Positions 11,701-21,722 of a DNA stretch of 64,000 bases are shown here, one piece after another (positions within the stretch are counted from its first letter, which is position 1; each line of letters starts with the position of its first letter). The DNA is from Spinellus fusiger. Taxonomy: Eukaryota; Mucoromycota; Mucoromycetes; Mucorales; Phycomycetaceae. Under the pieces are notes generated by a model that was not told the DNA's origin, did not search any database, and saw only the letters and a program-made list of their open reading frames with translations. Made by a program: the position numbers and the translations under genes. Where the stretch lies: positions 519,444 to 583,443 of the forward strand of contig JALLLS010000013.1 in NCBI GenBank assembly GCA_025094145.1, in the 5' to 3' direction.

Positions 11701-12832
11701 CGAGTGTGTAATAAGAGCATGGCCTTGGTGAGCCCATAACATACTAAAGATGACACGTGAATGTTTTTCATTGAATTTGTCTTTTGTTCTCTGGGTGGGT
11801 TTGTTGGGATTCGTTATATCATAACAAAGAATACCACCCCTAACCAAGAAGTAAGTAAGTATGTATGCTTGTCAAATCCCAACCCAATGAACTCTTACAC
11901 ATGAGTTGATATATAAATGATGTCTTGTTGCTGTGGCGACCATGCCATTTCCACCCATAATGTTGTCTTTTGTTTGTCTGTCCACTGTGCATTGGATTGA
12001 GAAGGGAGGATTGTAGAACACAGTGACTCGGTAGGAATATGCCACAATCGAATATGCTTCAATCGGCGTGTGCTGGATGCTAATAATGGCCACCGAGGAT
12101 GCGTTTCAAGGGTCTGGTCGGGCAGGGATTGCCAAGCTAGTGTATGGATGCCTTCTTCCTGATCGAACATCTCATACACTGTTGTCATCTTCAGCTGTGG
12201 GTCTAACTGCTCAATCCGAATCATTCCATTTACGTAGCCTACAGCAATATAGTCTTCATTGCGTAGGGATAGGTGGGCCAATGCACGTACTTCTGCATTG
12301 ACTTGGCACTTCTTAACCACAGTAGACTCAGCTGTGGACTGAGCTACCACAAGACCAGATTTGTCTCCTAGTTTTTTTTTGTATATGGTGAGATGGATCT
12401 TATCTCGTAGTTACTTATTATTTACCAGAAATGAGCACTGTTCCATCTCTAATTGATAGTAGAGCAGTGACCTCTACCTAAGTGAGAATATTAGATCATT
12501 GGAACACTGTGGGTCAAAAGTGGTAGTTGGAGTGGACTTACAGCATGAACTTTATAGGTGCCTATGCACTTATTGTCTACTATATTCCATGCTCTAATGA
12601 CTGGCTCCACCCCACTGGTAAAGCACACCTGGCCATGCGCAGCCACAGCCTGTATCTTTTCAAGAGAAGCAAGAAACGTGCTTCTGAAAGCCATAGTGCT
12701 CAAGTCCAATACTACCACGGAGTTACGTGCTGCATACACATAACTCCGTGGTTCTGCCACCGCAGACACGTAAGATGAATACCAGTTCGGTGCTGGTGGA
12801 TATGCCTCACACTGAGAGAGTGTATCTTGCAT
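8787..12832 (-). CDS. GEMIN5: Gemin5-like SMN-complex WD40 protein
   Basis: A multi-exon minus-strand gene. The N-terminus PPAPNWYSSYVSAVAEPR followed by YVYAARNSVVVLDL corresponds to the start of animal Gemin5. It is followed by two arrays of WD40 repeats (about 12700-10400), e.g. NSIKLWTFSG, HIAWHPKRAGILAYS and FREHRGRIFSVCWGILEPDE. A basic linker with KPKKRKAHGRDLLHL follows, then a TPR-like helical region with EAIALAKTRLPTDD matching the Gemin5 module that reads EAIAIAKARL in animals. Gemin5 binds the m7G cap and Sm site of pre-snRNAs and delivers them to the SMN complex (family knowledge). The C-terminus is short, ending DLVHQ at 8787, so the far C-terminal domains of the human protein appear absent. 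Exon borders in 9350-10500 are approximate. Confidence 0.85.
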
Positions 12833-12960
12833 AGAGAGAGAAAAGGAGAGAGAAAAAGAGAGAAAAAAGAGAGAAAAAAAGAGAGAAAAAGAGGCAGAAG
12901 AAGCAGAAATGTTATTTTGAGTTCAAGATCAAGCTTTGGGCGCTTCGTGCACGTCCTTTT

Positions 12961-13142
12961 TATCACAAACTGTCAAGCGGCCTTTTAGATTGTGATGATA
13001 TATTTGGCAACAAAAATTATCACCAGAGGACTTAATAATTACAATACGGCACGACAAGTGTTTACACCTCTGTCGCATATTAAAATTACAATACGGCACG
13101 TCATTCATTTTGCTTTTAAATGCCGTTTGACAGTCTGTGATA
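12961..13142. mobile_element. Small MITE with about 25-bp terminal inverted repeats
   Basis: The left end TATCACAAACTGTCAAGCGG is matched in inverse by the right end CCGTTTGACAGTCTGTGATA, giving an element of about 180 bp starting and ending in TA. Inside, a direct repeat (ATTACAATACGGCACG) occurs at about 13036 and 13085. There is no coding capacity. The ends differ from the CACACCC family, so this is a separate non-autonomous family. It lies just upstream of the Gemin5 start. Confidence 0.7.
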
Positions 13143-13313
13143 TATGTCCATTGGTTTTTGCACATACAAGACTGCTTTTAATTTTTCAGATACATTCTAT
13201 GGTTTAGTACAGTGACTTTCTAGAATCTTAGGTAGATCTCAAATTCAGACCATAGTTTCACTTTCGAAGATTAAAAGCTTTATTTAATATTGATTCATTT
13301 ATTTTTCACTCTA

Positions 13314-13990
13314 ATGTCTACCTTCTCTAACACCACCAAGCAAACCCATAAGAACTATTTGGAAACAAGAAAAAGGTAGATTGAAGACTCTAATCGTTGT
13401 CTCATTGCTCAAGAGGCTACTGTCAATGGGACCAGTCATGTTTCTATTTCTGCTAGGTTTGGAGTTATTAATCAGTCTATCTTCTATATCGTAAAGAAAT
13501 ACAAAGAGGCTGGTTGCTTCAAGACCAAAAGAAGCACTAGGCATAGGTCTATTCCTAGTCAGAGGGATGAGAGGAATTTTGCATGTGAAATGATAAGAGA
13601 TTCATTCCAGACAATGGATCAGATCCGCAAATAAATGACCACTCAAGTGGCCAAGAATATTTTCAAAATAATGATGAAGAACCATGGCCTGTATTTTTAA
13701 AGGGGGATCAGAAGAATGTCTCTTACCAATAAGCACAAAAAAATTGAGGCTTGCTTGGACCAACACCCACCTTCACTGGAGAGAAGAAGACTGGAGGGCA
13801 GTCTTCGTGTCTGGTGAGTCAATGCATCAGTTGATCAGGACCAACAACCCTATCAGAACGCTACAAAGAAAGGATTAGTGGTTTCTCCTAAAGAATATGA
13901 ATCCAATAAAGAAGTTTGGTGATGGTGATGTGGTGTAGGACTGTCATTGAAGCAAATGGTGGCCACACCAAATATTGAGGATCTTCACCC
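13314..13990 (+). pseudogene. Tc1-like transposase pseudogene (family A)
   Basis: Conceptual translation from ATG 13314, with frame changes and stops (e.g. near 13380 and 13632), reads LIAQEATVNGTSHVSISARF then VINQSIFYIVKKYKEAG, an N-terminal helix-turn-helix like those of Tc1 transposases. It continues to MSLTNKHKKIEACLDQH and EEDWRAVFVSGES, which resembles the W..V.FSDES catalytic strand. The second catalytic Asp/Glu region is not recoverable. It abuts the short element E3, but I see no evidence that they are one unit. Confidence 0.7.
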
Positions 13991-14006
13991 AATAAACTGT
14001 TATTTA

Positions 14007-14503
14007 CACATCCAAAGATTATTCTGGCTTTTAAGCGGTAATATAATTATCTCTTGAAGTCCAGAAAATTACTTTTTAAGGAACAATGTTTAAAATCAAA
14101 AGGTTTATGAGTGTCCAAATCATTATTTCCTCTTGTGGAATACCTCACTACCAAATTGTATTATCAATGAAATATAGTGTTAATGAATGGTTTTTTATGA
14201 AAATACTATAGCCACTCTATAAATAGTTTTATACAGCAAATACTGTGAGTTTATTAATAGTACATTATGTTAAAAGAATAGTAATGACTGAGTTAGAATA
14301 TTGATTTTATTTATTCCTTCTGTATCCAACTTTATACTTTTCAATTGTTAAGTCAATTATTATTACTAAAATAAGCAGATAGAGTTTGAAATAGTTTATT
14401 TACACAGTGAAAAGACCTTTCCAAACATATTAGCCAATCAAAGAAATAGTGTGATTCAACAGTCTGTAGATTACCTTTTATATCCTAAGAATCTTTAGGT
14501 GTG
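14007..14503. mobile_element. Short TA-flanked element E3 (internal deletion derivative)
   Basis: The left end CACATCCAAAGATTATTCTGG follows TA (14005-14006). The right end GAATCTTTAGGTGTG precedes TA (14504-14505). The first 150 bp match the arm seen at 19850-20000 in E6, and the last 120 bp match the other end of E6 (21420-21558). It is therefore a roughly 500-bp MITE-like derivative of the same family, lacking any open frame. Its right terminal repeat overlaps the 3' end of the bL27m coding sequence. Confidence 0.8.
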
Positions 14504-15115
14504 TAGGTGTGTAGCCAGGTCAGGAGAAGTCAAGTCCACCAAATCAAAGCGTCTGGGCTTGGGTTGTCCTACAGGCACGGGCAATGCGTCCTGTCGATTA
14601 AAGGTAATGCCTACAAAACGACGCTTGGGCTGGGCAGGGTCCTTGTAAAAGTGGACAAATCCAGGCTCAAGGGCAAACAGGGTATGATCTTTTCCCATGC
14701 CAACCTAGAAACAGCAACAGCAACAAAAATAACAGCAGAAGAAGACCATTTTCCAATAAGTAAAAAAGAAGAAAGAAAGAAAGAAAGGAAAAAAAAGCCT
14801 AGGGTCTGATGCTGATGCTTACATTGTCTCCAGGGTGAATCTGGGTACCACGTTGGCGTACAATAATATTGCCTGTAATCACTTCCTGACCACCAAACTT
14901 CTTTACACCGAGACGTCGACCCGCAGAGTCTCTTCCGTTACGAGAAGAACCTCCTGACTTTTTGGAAGCCCAACGCACCTGTGCATCTACAACGTCAGTG
15001 TCAGTAGAGTTCTTACTGGCTATCCTGTACCTAAAGAAGGGCGTGTGACTGTCCAAACAGAAGGTCGTGTTGTTGTCAGTCCGAAAGAACCGATGGATCG
15101 TGTAAGTAATGACAT
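14495..15115 (-). CDS. Mitochondrial large-subunit ribosomal protein bL27m
   Basis: Three exons on the minus strand. A short basic, Ser/Thr-rich N-terminus ([19 protein letters not shown]) looks like a mitochondrial presequence. The bL27 core follows: [49 protein letters not shown], then [19 protein letters not shown]. bL27 lies near the peptidyl-transferase centre of the ribosome (established). After the usual fold there is a fungal-type tail ending [20 protein letters not shown]. The last residues (ATHLHT) and the stop at 14495-14497 are encoded in or against the terminal repeat of E3, so the native C-terminus was probably changed by insertion. The gene is head to head with ATP synthase subunit g. 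Confidence 0.92.
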
Positions 15116-15438
15116 GACTTGTCTTCTTGTCTGGCACAGAAACAAGACAGATAAAATGAAAAAACGGGACTTGCTTTTTGCTATGAACACGTGAGGTAAT
15201 GTTGGTCCTTTTCTCTCACCCCCTCCACTCTGTCTCTCTCTTCTCCCAAGCAACAGTCACACTCCACGGTGGCGTCATCGCAAAAGGGAGAGAAAGGGGG
15301 GAAAAGGCACCGTCTTTTGAATAGGCAAGGTTGGTGGCTGACCCACAAGACAAAAAAAGAGGGCGAATGACGTCATCGGTAGAGCCTCGTCTCTGTGTTG
15401 TTTGATTTTCCAGCTCCCCTTTTATTCTTTCTTTGACC
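15116..15438. promoter_or_regulatory. Shared divergent promoter of bL27m and ATP synthase g
   Basis: The two start codons lie 323 bp apart and face away from each other. The interval is more GC-rich than surrounding spacers and includes TGACGTCATCGG (15367-15378), which contains the palindrome TGACGTCA, a CRE/ATF-like bZIP site. That it drives both genes is inference. Confidence 0.45.
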
Positions 15439-15826
15439 ATGTCTGCCAAGATTGCCAGTGCCTTTCAATGCACCCTCTCCAAATGGACAGGTGAGTGTTC
15501 TCCAGATAGGCACTAGAAACTAACTCTCCCTATGAGCAGCTATCCAGAAGCCTATTCTGTACAATGCCAAGGTAGCAGGTGAAATTGTCAAGCAAGTCTA
15601 CACCAAGGAAGGCATGGCTTTCCCTACAGGCCAGCAGTGGGCCGAGGCACAGGCTTCTCTCAAAAAGATCAACATGGCCTGTGTAAAGAATCTGACCGTA
15701 CGTGACTTTGCAAAGGGTGGTATTGTGGCTGCAGAATTCTACACCTTTTATCTTGTGGGCGAAATCATTGGACGCAGAAACTTGGTCGGTTACAATGTGC
15801 CTACTGTACAGCACCACCACGAGTAG
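15439..15826 (+). CDS. ATP20: Mitochondrial F1Fo-ATP synthase subunit g
   Basis: Two exons (15439-15490 and 15540-15826) give 112 residues, the normal size of subunit g. The protein starts MSAKIASAFQCTLSKWT and continues with KPILYNAKVAGEIVKQVYTK, GMAFPTGQQW and a C-terminal hydrophobic helix (GGIVAAEFYTFYLVGEIIGRR) containing a GxxxG-like GEIIG, the region through which subunits e and g associate to dimerise the ATP synthase in the inner membrane. It ends with a His-rich HHHE tail. The GTGAGT donor and CAG acceptor keep the frame. It is divergent from another nuclear gene for a mitochondrial protein. Confidence 0.92.
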
Positions 15827-16050
15827 AAGACTTCCCTCTCTATGAATGAATGAATGAATGAATGAATGAGAAATGAAAGAAAGAGAAAAGAAGAAAAAAG
15901 AGCCAATAGAAAAAGAGAAAAATGCAAAAGAAAAGTGTACAAAAGAAGACTTTTTTTTTTGGTTTTGTTCTTTTTCTAAGCTGGTGTGTTTGTCTTTATC
16001 TTTGCTGTGTGGGGTTGTTTTCGGGCTGCGTGTGTGGGTTGTTTATTTTA

Positions 16051-16614
16051 TTATTCATGGTTGACATGGCCTTTCTCCATAAGCACGTGACGAATGCGCT
16101 GTTTCTTTTTTCTGATGAGGGTTCTCACACGAGCATTGTCGGTTCGGATGCCTTGTTCAGTGTGGGTGAGGAAATGTTGGACAGCAGAAAGCCAGTCTTG
16201 CATGTAGGTCTCGTCTTTGAGCTGTTCTTGGTTGGGTCGGGTGTGGATGTCCATGTGCTTAGCACGCTTAGAGAGTCCAGCTGTGGGGTGGTTAAGTAAA
16301 CAATGAATATCTATGTGTGTATGTGTGTGTGTACGTGGGGACTAGGACCTACCTTTGCGTATTGGTCTTTTGGGTGCTATAGGACGGTGGATGCGTACTG
16401 TTGCTGTTGCTATGGGTGGTGGTGTGGGTGGTGGTGGGTATGCAGTGTTGGTGGTGGGTGAAGAAGGGGTATCCTGGTAATGAAGAGTGATTTCGTCATA
16501 GTGGGACATGTAGTAGTAGCGATAGTTGCTGGGCCAAACAGACTGCTCTGGTGTCTCCAGTGGTGGTTGTGGTGGTTTTTCCTTTTCTTTCAGAGGTGGT
16601 TCAGTCGAGTGCAT
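16051..16614 (-). CDS. Unrecognised small proline-rich protein
   Basis: Two exons on the minus strand: 16614 down to about 16350, then about 16280 to 16051, with a GTAGGTCC donor and CACAG acceptor. The protein is about 155 residues: a proline-rich N-terminal half containing YRYYYMSHYDEITLHYQD and PPPPTPPP, then a charged helical C-terminal half (MQDWLSAVQHFLTHTEQGI, followed by RTDNARVRTLIRKKKQRIR). I recognise no domain. The open frame through both exons and the clean intron support a real gene. Fanzor-bearing element E4 begins about 265 bp upstream of its start. Confidence 0.55.
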
Positions 16615-16879
16615 TCTTTAATCAAGTGTCAATGAGACAAGGGCTGTGGGTAAAATTATAAGTGAAAGAGAGAAAAAGACAGAAAAAGGCAATAATGAAA
16701 TCTACAAGACATAGCCTTTTTGATGTCATCAAAATATAGAAATGAGACAAAGCATAAGGTTGACTGAGGAATACTTCAATGTAGGCGTCTTTCTGTTCAA
16801 GAGGAGTTGTATTTCTTGTCTTATATATAGTGAAGTGCTATACAATCTATTCTGCTTCTGCTTCTGCTTCTGTTGACTA

Positions 16880-18230
16880 CACACCAGGAGATCTTTAGGA
16901 TATAAAAAGAAATAGTCAAACTACAATTGTTTAAGAAATGACATTGATTTGAAAAGCAAAAATAAATTATGTATTCATGTTAGTTTTTTAAATAAAGGTT
17001 ATGTAGATTTACCTGTAAATATCTGAATCCCATAGGAAACCACTTTCGATGTGGTGATATATAATATGAATACAAATATCTATTCTTTTCTACAGAATAG
17101 AGCTATTTGGAGGCGAACATTTAATCCCTCTTCTGTGATTGTATAGATATTCTTTGATGCATTCACATCTCTGTCCCAAACAATTCTATAAACTTAGCAA
17201 GCATGGATACTGTTGAAATTTACTAACACCTCGGTGAAGTTATTTGTGTTATAAGTGTGGCAGATCTTGAGAACAAAAATAAGAGTAACTGTTAGAAGAG
17301 CTATTCATATTGGGTGAGAGGTCAATCATGTTTACTCTCGACGTTCGGAACTCATCGACATCAACTAGAAGAAGATCTCCATCTTTTTGTCTCTTTTTCA
17401 ATGATTGATATAAAATTCTCGTCAAACCAACACGATGACCTTTGAACTTGGTAGCATCTTTTACCTTTATTTCTGTGCCATAAGCAACAACTGGCAGCTT
17501 GGTAGGATCGTACTCCAATCTTTTTAGGTGCCAATGCCCGTTTTCAATAATAAAATAATAGTAAAAACAATTAGTTCGAGATGCATTAATGTACTCTCTA
17601 TGTATGTCGTATTACCCTTGCACTGGCACCTTCTTCTTGCCTTTGTCTTTGTAACGGATTCACTCGGTTTATTATAGTAAAATAATATACAATAGAAACT
17701 GACTAACATGTCAGACATAATAAACATATACTCACTAGATCACAACTGTTGGTTTATATACCAGACAAAAACAAACAAGTTAAAGAGGGTAGAAGTTATG
17801 AAGAACAACAGACAGTGTAATTAGCAGATATTAATATCCGAACAGAAGAGAACAATACGAAATTTCACAAGTCATTTGCTTAATCAGAACTACCAAAGTA
17901 ATGCAGACTACAACAACATTCTAGAAAGAAAAGAGTTGCTTAAAGAACAGTTGCCTAGTTACCAGTTGTACTCAAATTGTATGTTATGTTCCTGTTCATG
18001 TACCCTCTTTGATTTCCCTAGACCAGCCTTTGTACTAAGATAGGCTTTAAGTACTTGAGTAGCTAACTGTTTCTTGTTCTCGACTTGTTTTCTTTCTGTA
18101 TTCCCATAGGGTGCCATTATTATTCCAACCACAAGTTTGCCTTCTGTCACTCCATACCCTTCTCTTTTCTCTTAATCTCCGTATGAGTGACCAGTCTTAA
18201 GAGGTCCTACGTGCCTCTTATCTCATAGCA
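16880..18230. mobile_element. Element E4 carrying a second, longer Fanzor relic
   Basis: The left end CACACCAGGAGATCTTTAGG follows TA (16878-16879) and has diverged from the CACACCCAAAGAT consensus. The interior aligns along its length with E2 but keeps about 150 bp (near 17735-17885) missing from E2. No matching right terminus is visible: the sequence runs into a truncated E5 near 18230, so E5 insertion or recombination probably removed it. Confidence 0.65.
17080..18150 (-). pseudogene. Fanzor (TnpB-like) remnant, copy 2
   Basis: The best-preserved exon (about 17336-17535) encodes KLPVVAYGTEIKVK, the helix with RILYQSLKKRQ and VDVDEFRTSR, matching the RuvC-II surroundings of TnpB/Fanzor. 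A GT..AG intron (17266-17335 region) leads to the zinc-finger exon, which is ruined here: the first pair reads CHTY, an in-frame TAA follows the next HAC, and the second CxxC is lost, although WDRDVNAS survives. Upstream, an open frame of 63 codons (17959-18150) and stop-laden sequence probably represent the decayed N-terminal part. The terminal residues (CRKE then TAG at 17080) parallel copy 1. It is non-functional as it stands. Confidence 0.68.
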
Positions 18231-18234
18231 ACAG

Positions 18235-19433
18235 AATATTTTTGGGATATAAAGGGAAATACATGAACAATGAAATCATATTATTTCTTTGGTTGGCTAA
18301 TGTGTTTGAAAAGAACCTTTTCACTGCCTGTCTGTCTTAGCATTGACTATGGACTGTGTAATTAAACACTATAAAGTTGGAGAAAAGGAAGAAGCAAAAC
18401 TGACATTGTAACTCAATCACTGCATTTAATGTTTAACATGTGCTATCCATAAGCCTACAGTATTTGCAGCATGACACTGCTTGGGAAATATTTATTACAG
18501 AACCTATAAAGTTAACTCTAGTGGTCATTGTCCATAAAATAGAACCAAACTTACTTATATTAAGAGCATTATAGACATTCATTGACTCAATATTCATAAT
18601 CACTTCAGTAACTATCTTATTGTAACTGGTATTAACAATAGTACTTGATGACAACAAAGTATTATTTATAATACTGGGCTTTAGGCTCAAGGCAAATAGA
18701 GTGTGAATTGTTTGACTTGTAAATCTAACTTATGAATTTTGACTTAATTATAGGAAAGTAAAGGCTAAAGTGATACCTCACCAGAATGAAAATATTTTCT
18801 ATTCTCTGGTCTGTTATTATTTTGCTATTTCCAACACTGTCAATATAACATAATATTTAAGTACTCGTCAAGATGAGCATAAATAAGCAAGTTAATTTGC
18901 TATTATTAACAAAGAGAAACAATAGAAGGAGTTGATAGACACTACCAAGGACTATTCTAGTGATAAAAAGGTAAGCAGTGTCTTCATCTGGGCTATGGCT
19001 TATTCTAATCTACAAGACACTCATTGTATTGTTATTAGGCAAGTAAAGACTCCATTCAAGTCAGTCCCAGGTGGTCTTCTACAAGGTCAATAATGTCTAG
19101 GGTATACTCCTGAGCATAGTTATCTATCTCCCAAGGATAAATAACAAGGCCTTTAAGTTGTGGATTCTATTGCTATGAAGGAATAGGCCTAGAACAGCAG
19201 TAGCTATAGTAATAGTATAGTATTAGCTACATTATTATAATAAACAATTTTATCCATCAACACTATATTTTACTGATAATACACTTTGATAGTAAGGTAT
19301 CCACAAAAGGAAATAATTATTTGGATACGCAAACCTTTTGATTTTAAATACTGTTCCATAAAAGGCAAGACATTTTTAGATGTAAAAGGAATGAGATATC
19401 ACCACTTAAAGACCAGAAAAATCTTTGGGTGTG
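18235..19433. mobile_element. Element E5 (related to E1), left end truncated
   Basis: From about 18235 (TTTTTGGGATATAAAGGG) to the right end AATCTTTGGGTGTG followed by TA (19434-19435), the sequence parallels E1 nearly throughout. The outer CACACCC of the left terminal repeat is missing at the junction with E4. It contains no transposase. Its right arm recurs in inverted orientation 416 bp further on, as the start of E6. Confidence 0.75.
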
Positions 19434-19435
19434 TA

Positions 19436-19847
19436 GAGTGGAGAAGCAGAAAAAGTCACTTGGACATACAATAATCATGCCAAGACTAGTACCAAATCCT
19501 AGACCCATCAGCACTTCTATAAACTCCTTCATCATATCCTACCCATCCAATAAAAGATAGTTTCATAAGAAACTCCATAAGCTAGAAAGGGAAAGAGGCC
19601 TATTTCTATAGGCAAATGGAGTCCACACATTGTCACCTGCAACGGTCATCGTCTTTATTTCTATAGGACAGAAAAGACATGAACAGTGGCCATGTTCCTA
19701 TCTTTTAATATAAATAAAAACTTTGTCTTTGTCTTATCCATTTCATATTATAGATACAGTTAGTACAGTGCCAAACAACAGATCTTTTTGCACCCAAAGC
19801 TGCATGATAGACTGTTCTGGTGCTGGGTGTGGTAACAATAGCTGGTG
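19436..19847. other. Spacer between opposed elements E5 and E6
   Basis: About 410 bp separating two inverted copies of the same element arm. No gene or recognisable motif was seen. An open frame crossing from here into E6 is only a by-product of the arm. Confidence 0.4.
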
Positions 19848-19849
19848 TA

Positions 19850-21558
19850 CACACCCAAAGATTTTTCTGGTCTTTAAGTGGTGATATCTCATTCCTTTTA
19901 CATCTAAAAATGTCTTGCCTTTTATGGAACAGTATTTAAAATCAAAAGGTTTGCGTATCCAAATAATTATTTCCTTTTGTGGATACCTTACTATCAAAGT
20001 GTATTATCAGTAAAATATAGTGTTGATGGATAAAATTGTTTATTATAATAATGTAGCTAATACTATACTATTACTATAGCTACTGCTGTTCTAGGCCTAT
20101 TCCTTCATAGCAATAGAATCCACAACTTAAAGGCCTTGTTATTTATCCTTGGGAGATAGATAACTATGCTCAGGAGTATACCCTAGACATTATTGACCTT
20201 GTAGAAGACCACCTGGGACTGACTTGAATGGAGTCTTTACTTGCCTAATAACAATACAATGAGTGTCTTGTAGATTATAATGAGCTCAAGCCCAGAGGAA
20301 GACACTGCTTACCTTTTTACTCTCAGAATAGTCTTTGGTAGTGTCTACATCTTTCTTCTATTGTTTCTCTTTTTTAATAATGGCACAATACCTTGCTCAG
20401 TTATACTCATCTACTTCAAAACTGGCAATCATTTTGTCTATTCATAGAAACACTATACAAATAATTGCATATGATTTGAGAAATATGAATGATGTAAAAA
20501 CAAGGTTGTTTGGTCTGATGAATCCCGTTTTACAGTCGTGTACAATAATAAAGGGACTGGAGTGATTAAAAATAAAGGTTTTGTTACAAATCACTGAGAA
20601 ATCTCTTTATAATAAGAATGTAGACAATCATCTAAAGAACAACTACTCTAAGTCTTGTGTTATTCCATAAACTTTTTATTATAGACATCTTAGACTGATG
20701 GATATGCCTTTATTTTGAAAAATAAAATAAAAATAAAAATTTTATTTTTCTGTCCACTCGCTTATTACTTGGGACTGTATATGTGCATAGAAAGCTCATA
20801 GGATTCACAGTTTCCATTGATAGAAATACAAACATTATGCTTTAACACAACTTCTTGATTTTCAGATCATGGATTCAATCCATGGCATATGAAAACCGAT
20901 GATAAAACAGAAATAGTATAAAAATAAAAGGTCAACTTGTCTTTATTTTATATTCTTCATGGAACCTGCTCTAAAGATTGTAGCAGTGAAGAACTCAATC
21001 ACTTGTATTGAATAGAAGCCGAGTTATCTCTATCAGGACATACATCTTCAACAGTCAATTATGAAAGATTTGCAAGATATTTCGAGGAAAGAGCTAGAGC
21101 CACCCCAGTGTTGCATAACTAATTATTCAAATGAAGATACTTCTGCTGTGGAAAACTGGAATGCCAATGGTTTGCTCTAATTTCGTAAAATGAAGCTTTT
21201 GATCTTTATTATTCAACAACAATCAGACAAACATCTAGCTAATAGTAGCCAATCCACCAAAACATAAAAAAAAGAATCCAGTGTAGTTATCACTGCACTA
21301 AACTAAGATACATATAAGTCTTTTTTTATTATTATTATTATTTATGTCATACTACATTTCTACACTATTTTATTTCCCCAAAAATACACCAATACTCTCT
21401 GAAGATAGTGTAGCTATTGCTAAAATAGGTAGACAGAGTTTGAAATATTTAATTTAGACATCGAGAATACCTTTTTTAGACACACCAGCCAATTATAGAA
21501 ATAGTGTGATTTTATTGTCCGTGTATTTACTTTTATATCCCAAAAATCTTTAGGTGTG
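19850..21558. mobile_element. Element E6, inverted, with internal Tc1 transposase remnant
   Basis: It begins CACACCCAAAGATTTTTCTGG after TA (19848-19849) and ends AAAATCTTTAGGTGTG before TA (21559-21560). Positions 19850-20412 are the reverse complement of the right arms of E5 and E1. The region 21420-21558 is the reverse complement of their left end. Between them lie Tc1 transposase sequences and about 700 bp of unrecognised AT-rich DNA. At 1.7 kb it is the longest member and may be closest to the autonomous form. It ends about 165 bp upstream of the STE50-like start codon. Confidence 0.75.
20413..20730 (+). pseudogene. Tc1-like transposase fragment (family B)
   Basis: Reads LAIILSIHRNTIQIIAYDL, then after a deletion and frame change VWSDESRFTVVYNNKG, the first catalytic Asp strand typical of Tc1/mariner DDE transposases. 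Stops follow (about 20600). The same family occurs at 26318-27025, where the helix-turn-helix part is better kept. The fragment's 3' flank (CATCTTAGACTGATGGATAT) is shared with that copy. Confidence 0.7.
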
Positions 21559-21722
21559 TAGGGCTTCTTTCTCTTTTCTCTATAGACTCAACACGGCAGT
21601 CATCAACACACTCACCCTTGTCAGTAGTCCACCTAGTCTATCTTAGCACGTAAATTCACAAGAAAGTATTATTTAGAATCAGTCATTAACTCAAAATAGT
21701 CTTCTCAAAGAATAAAGCCAAC

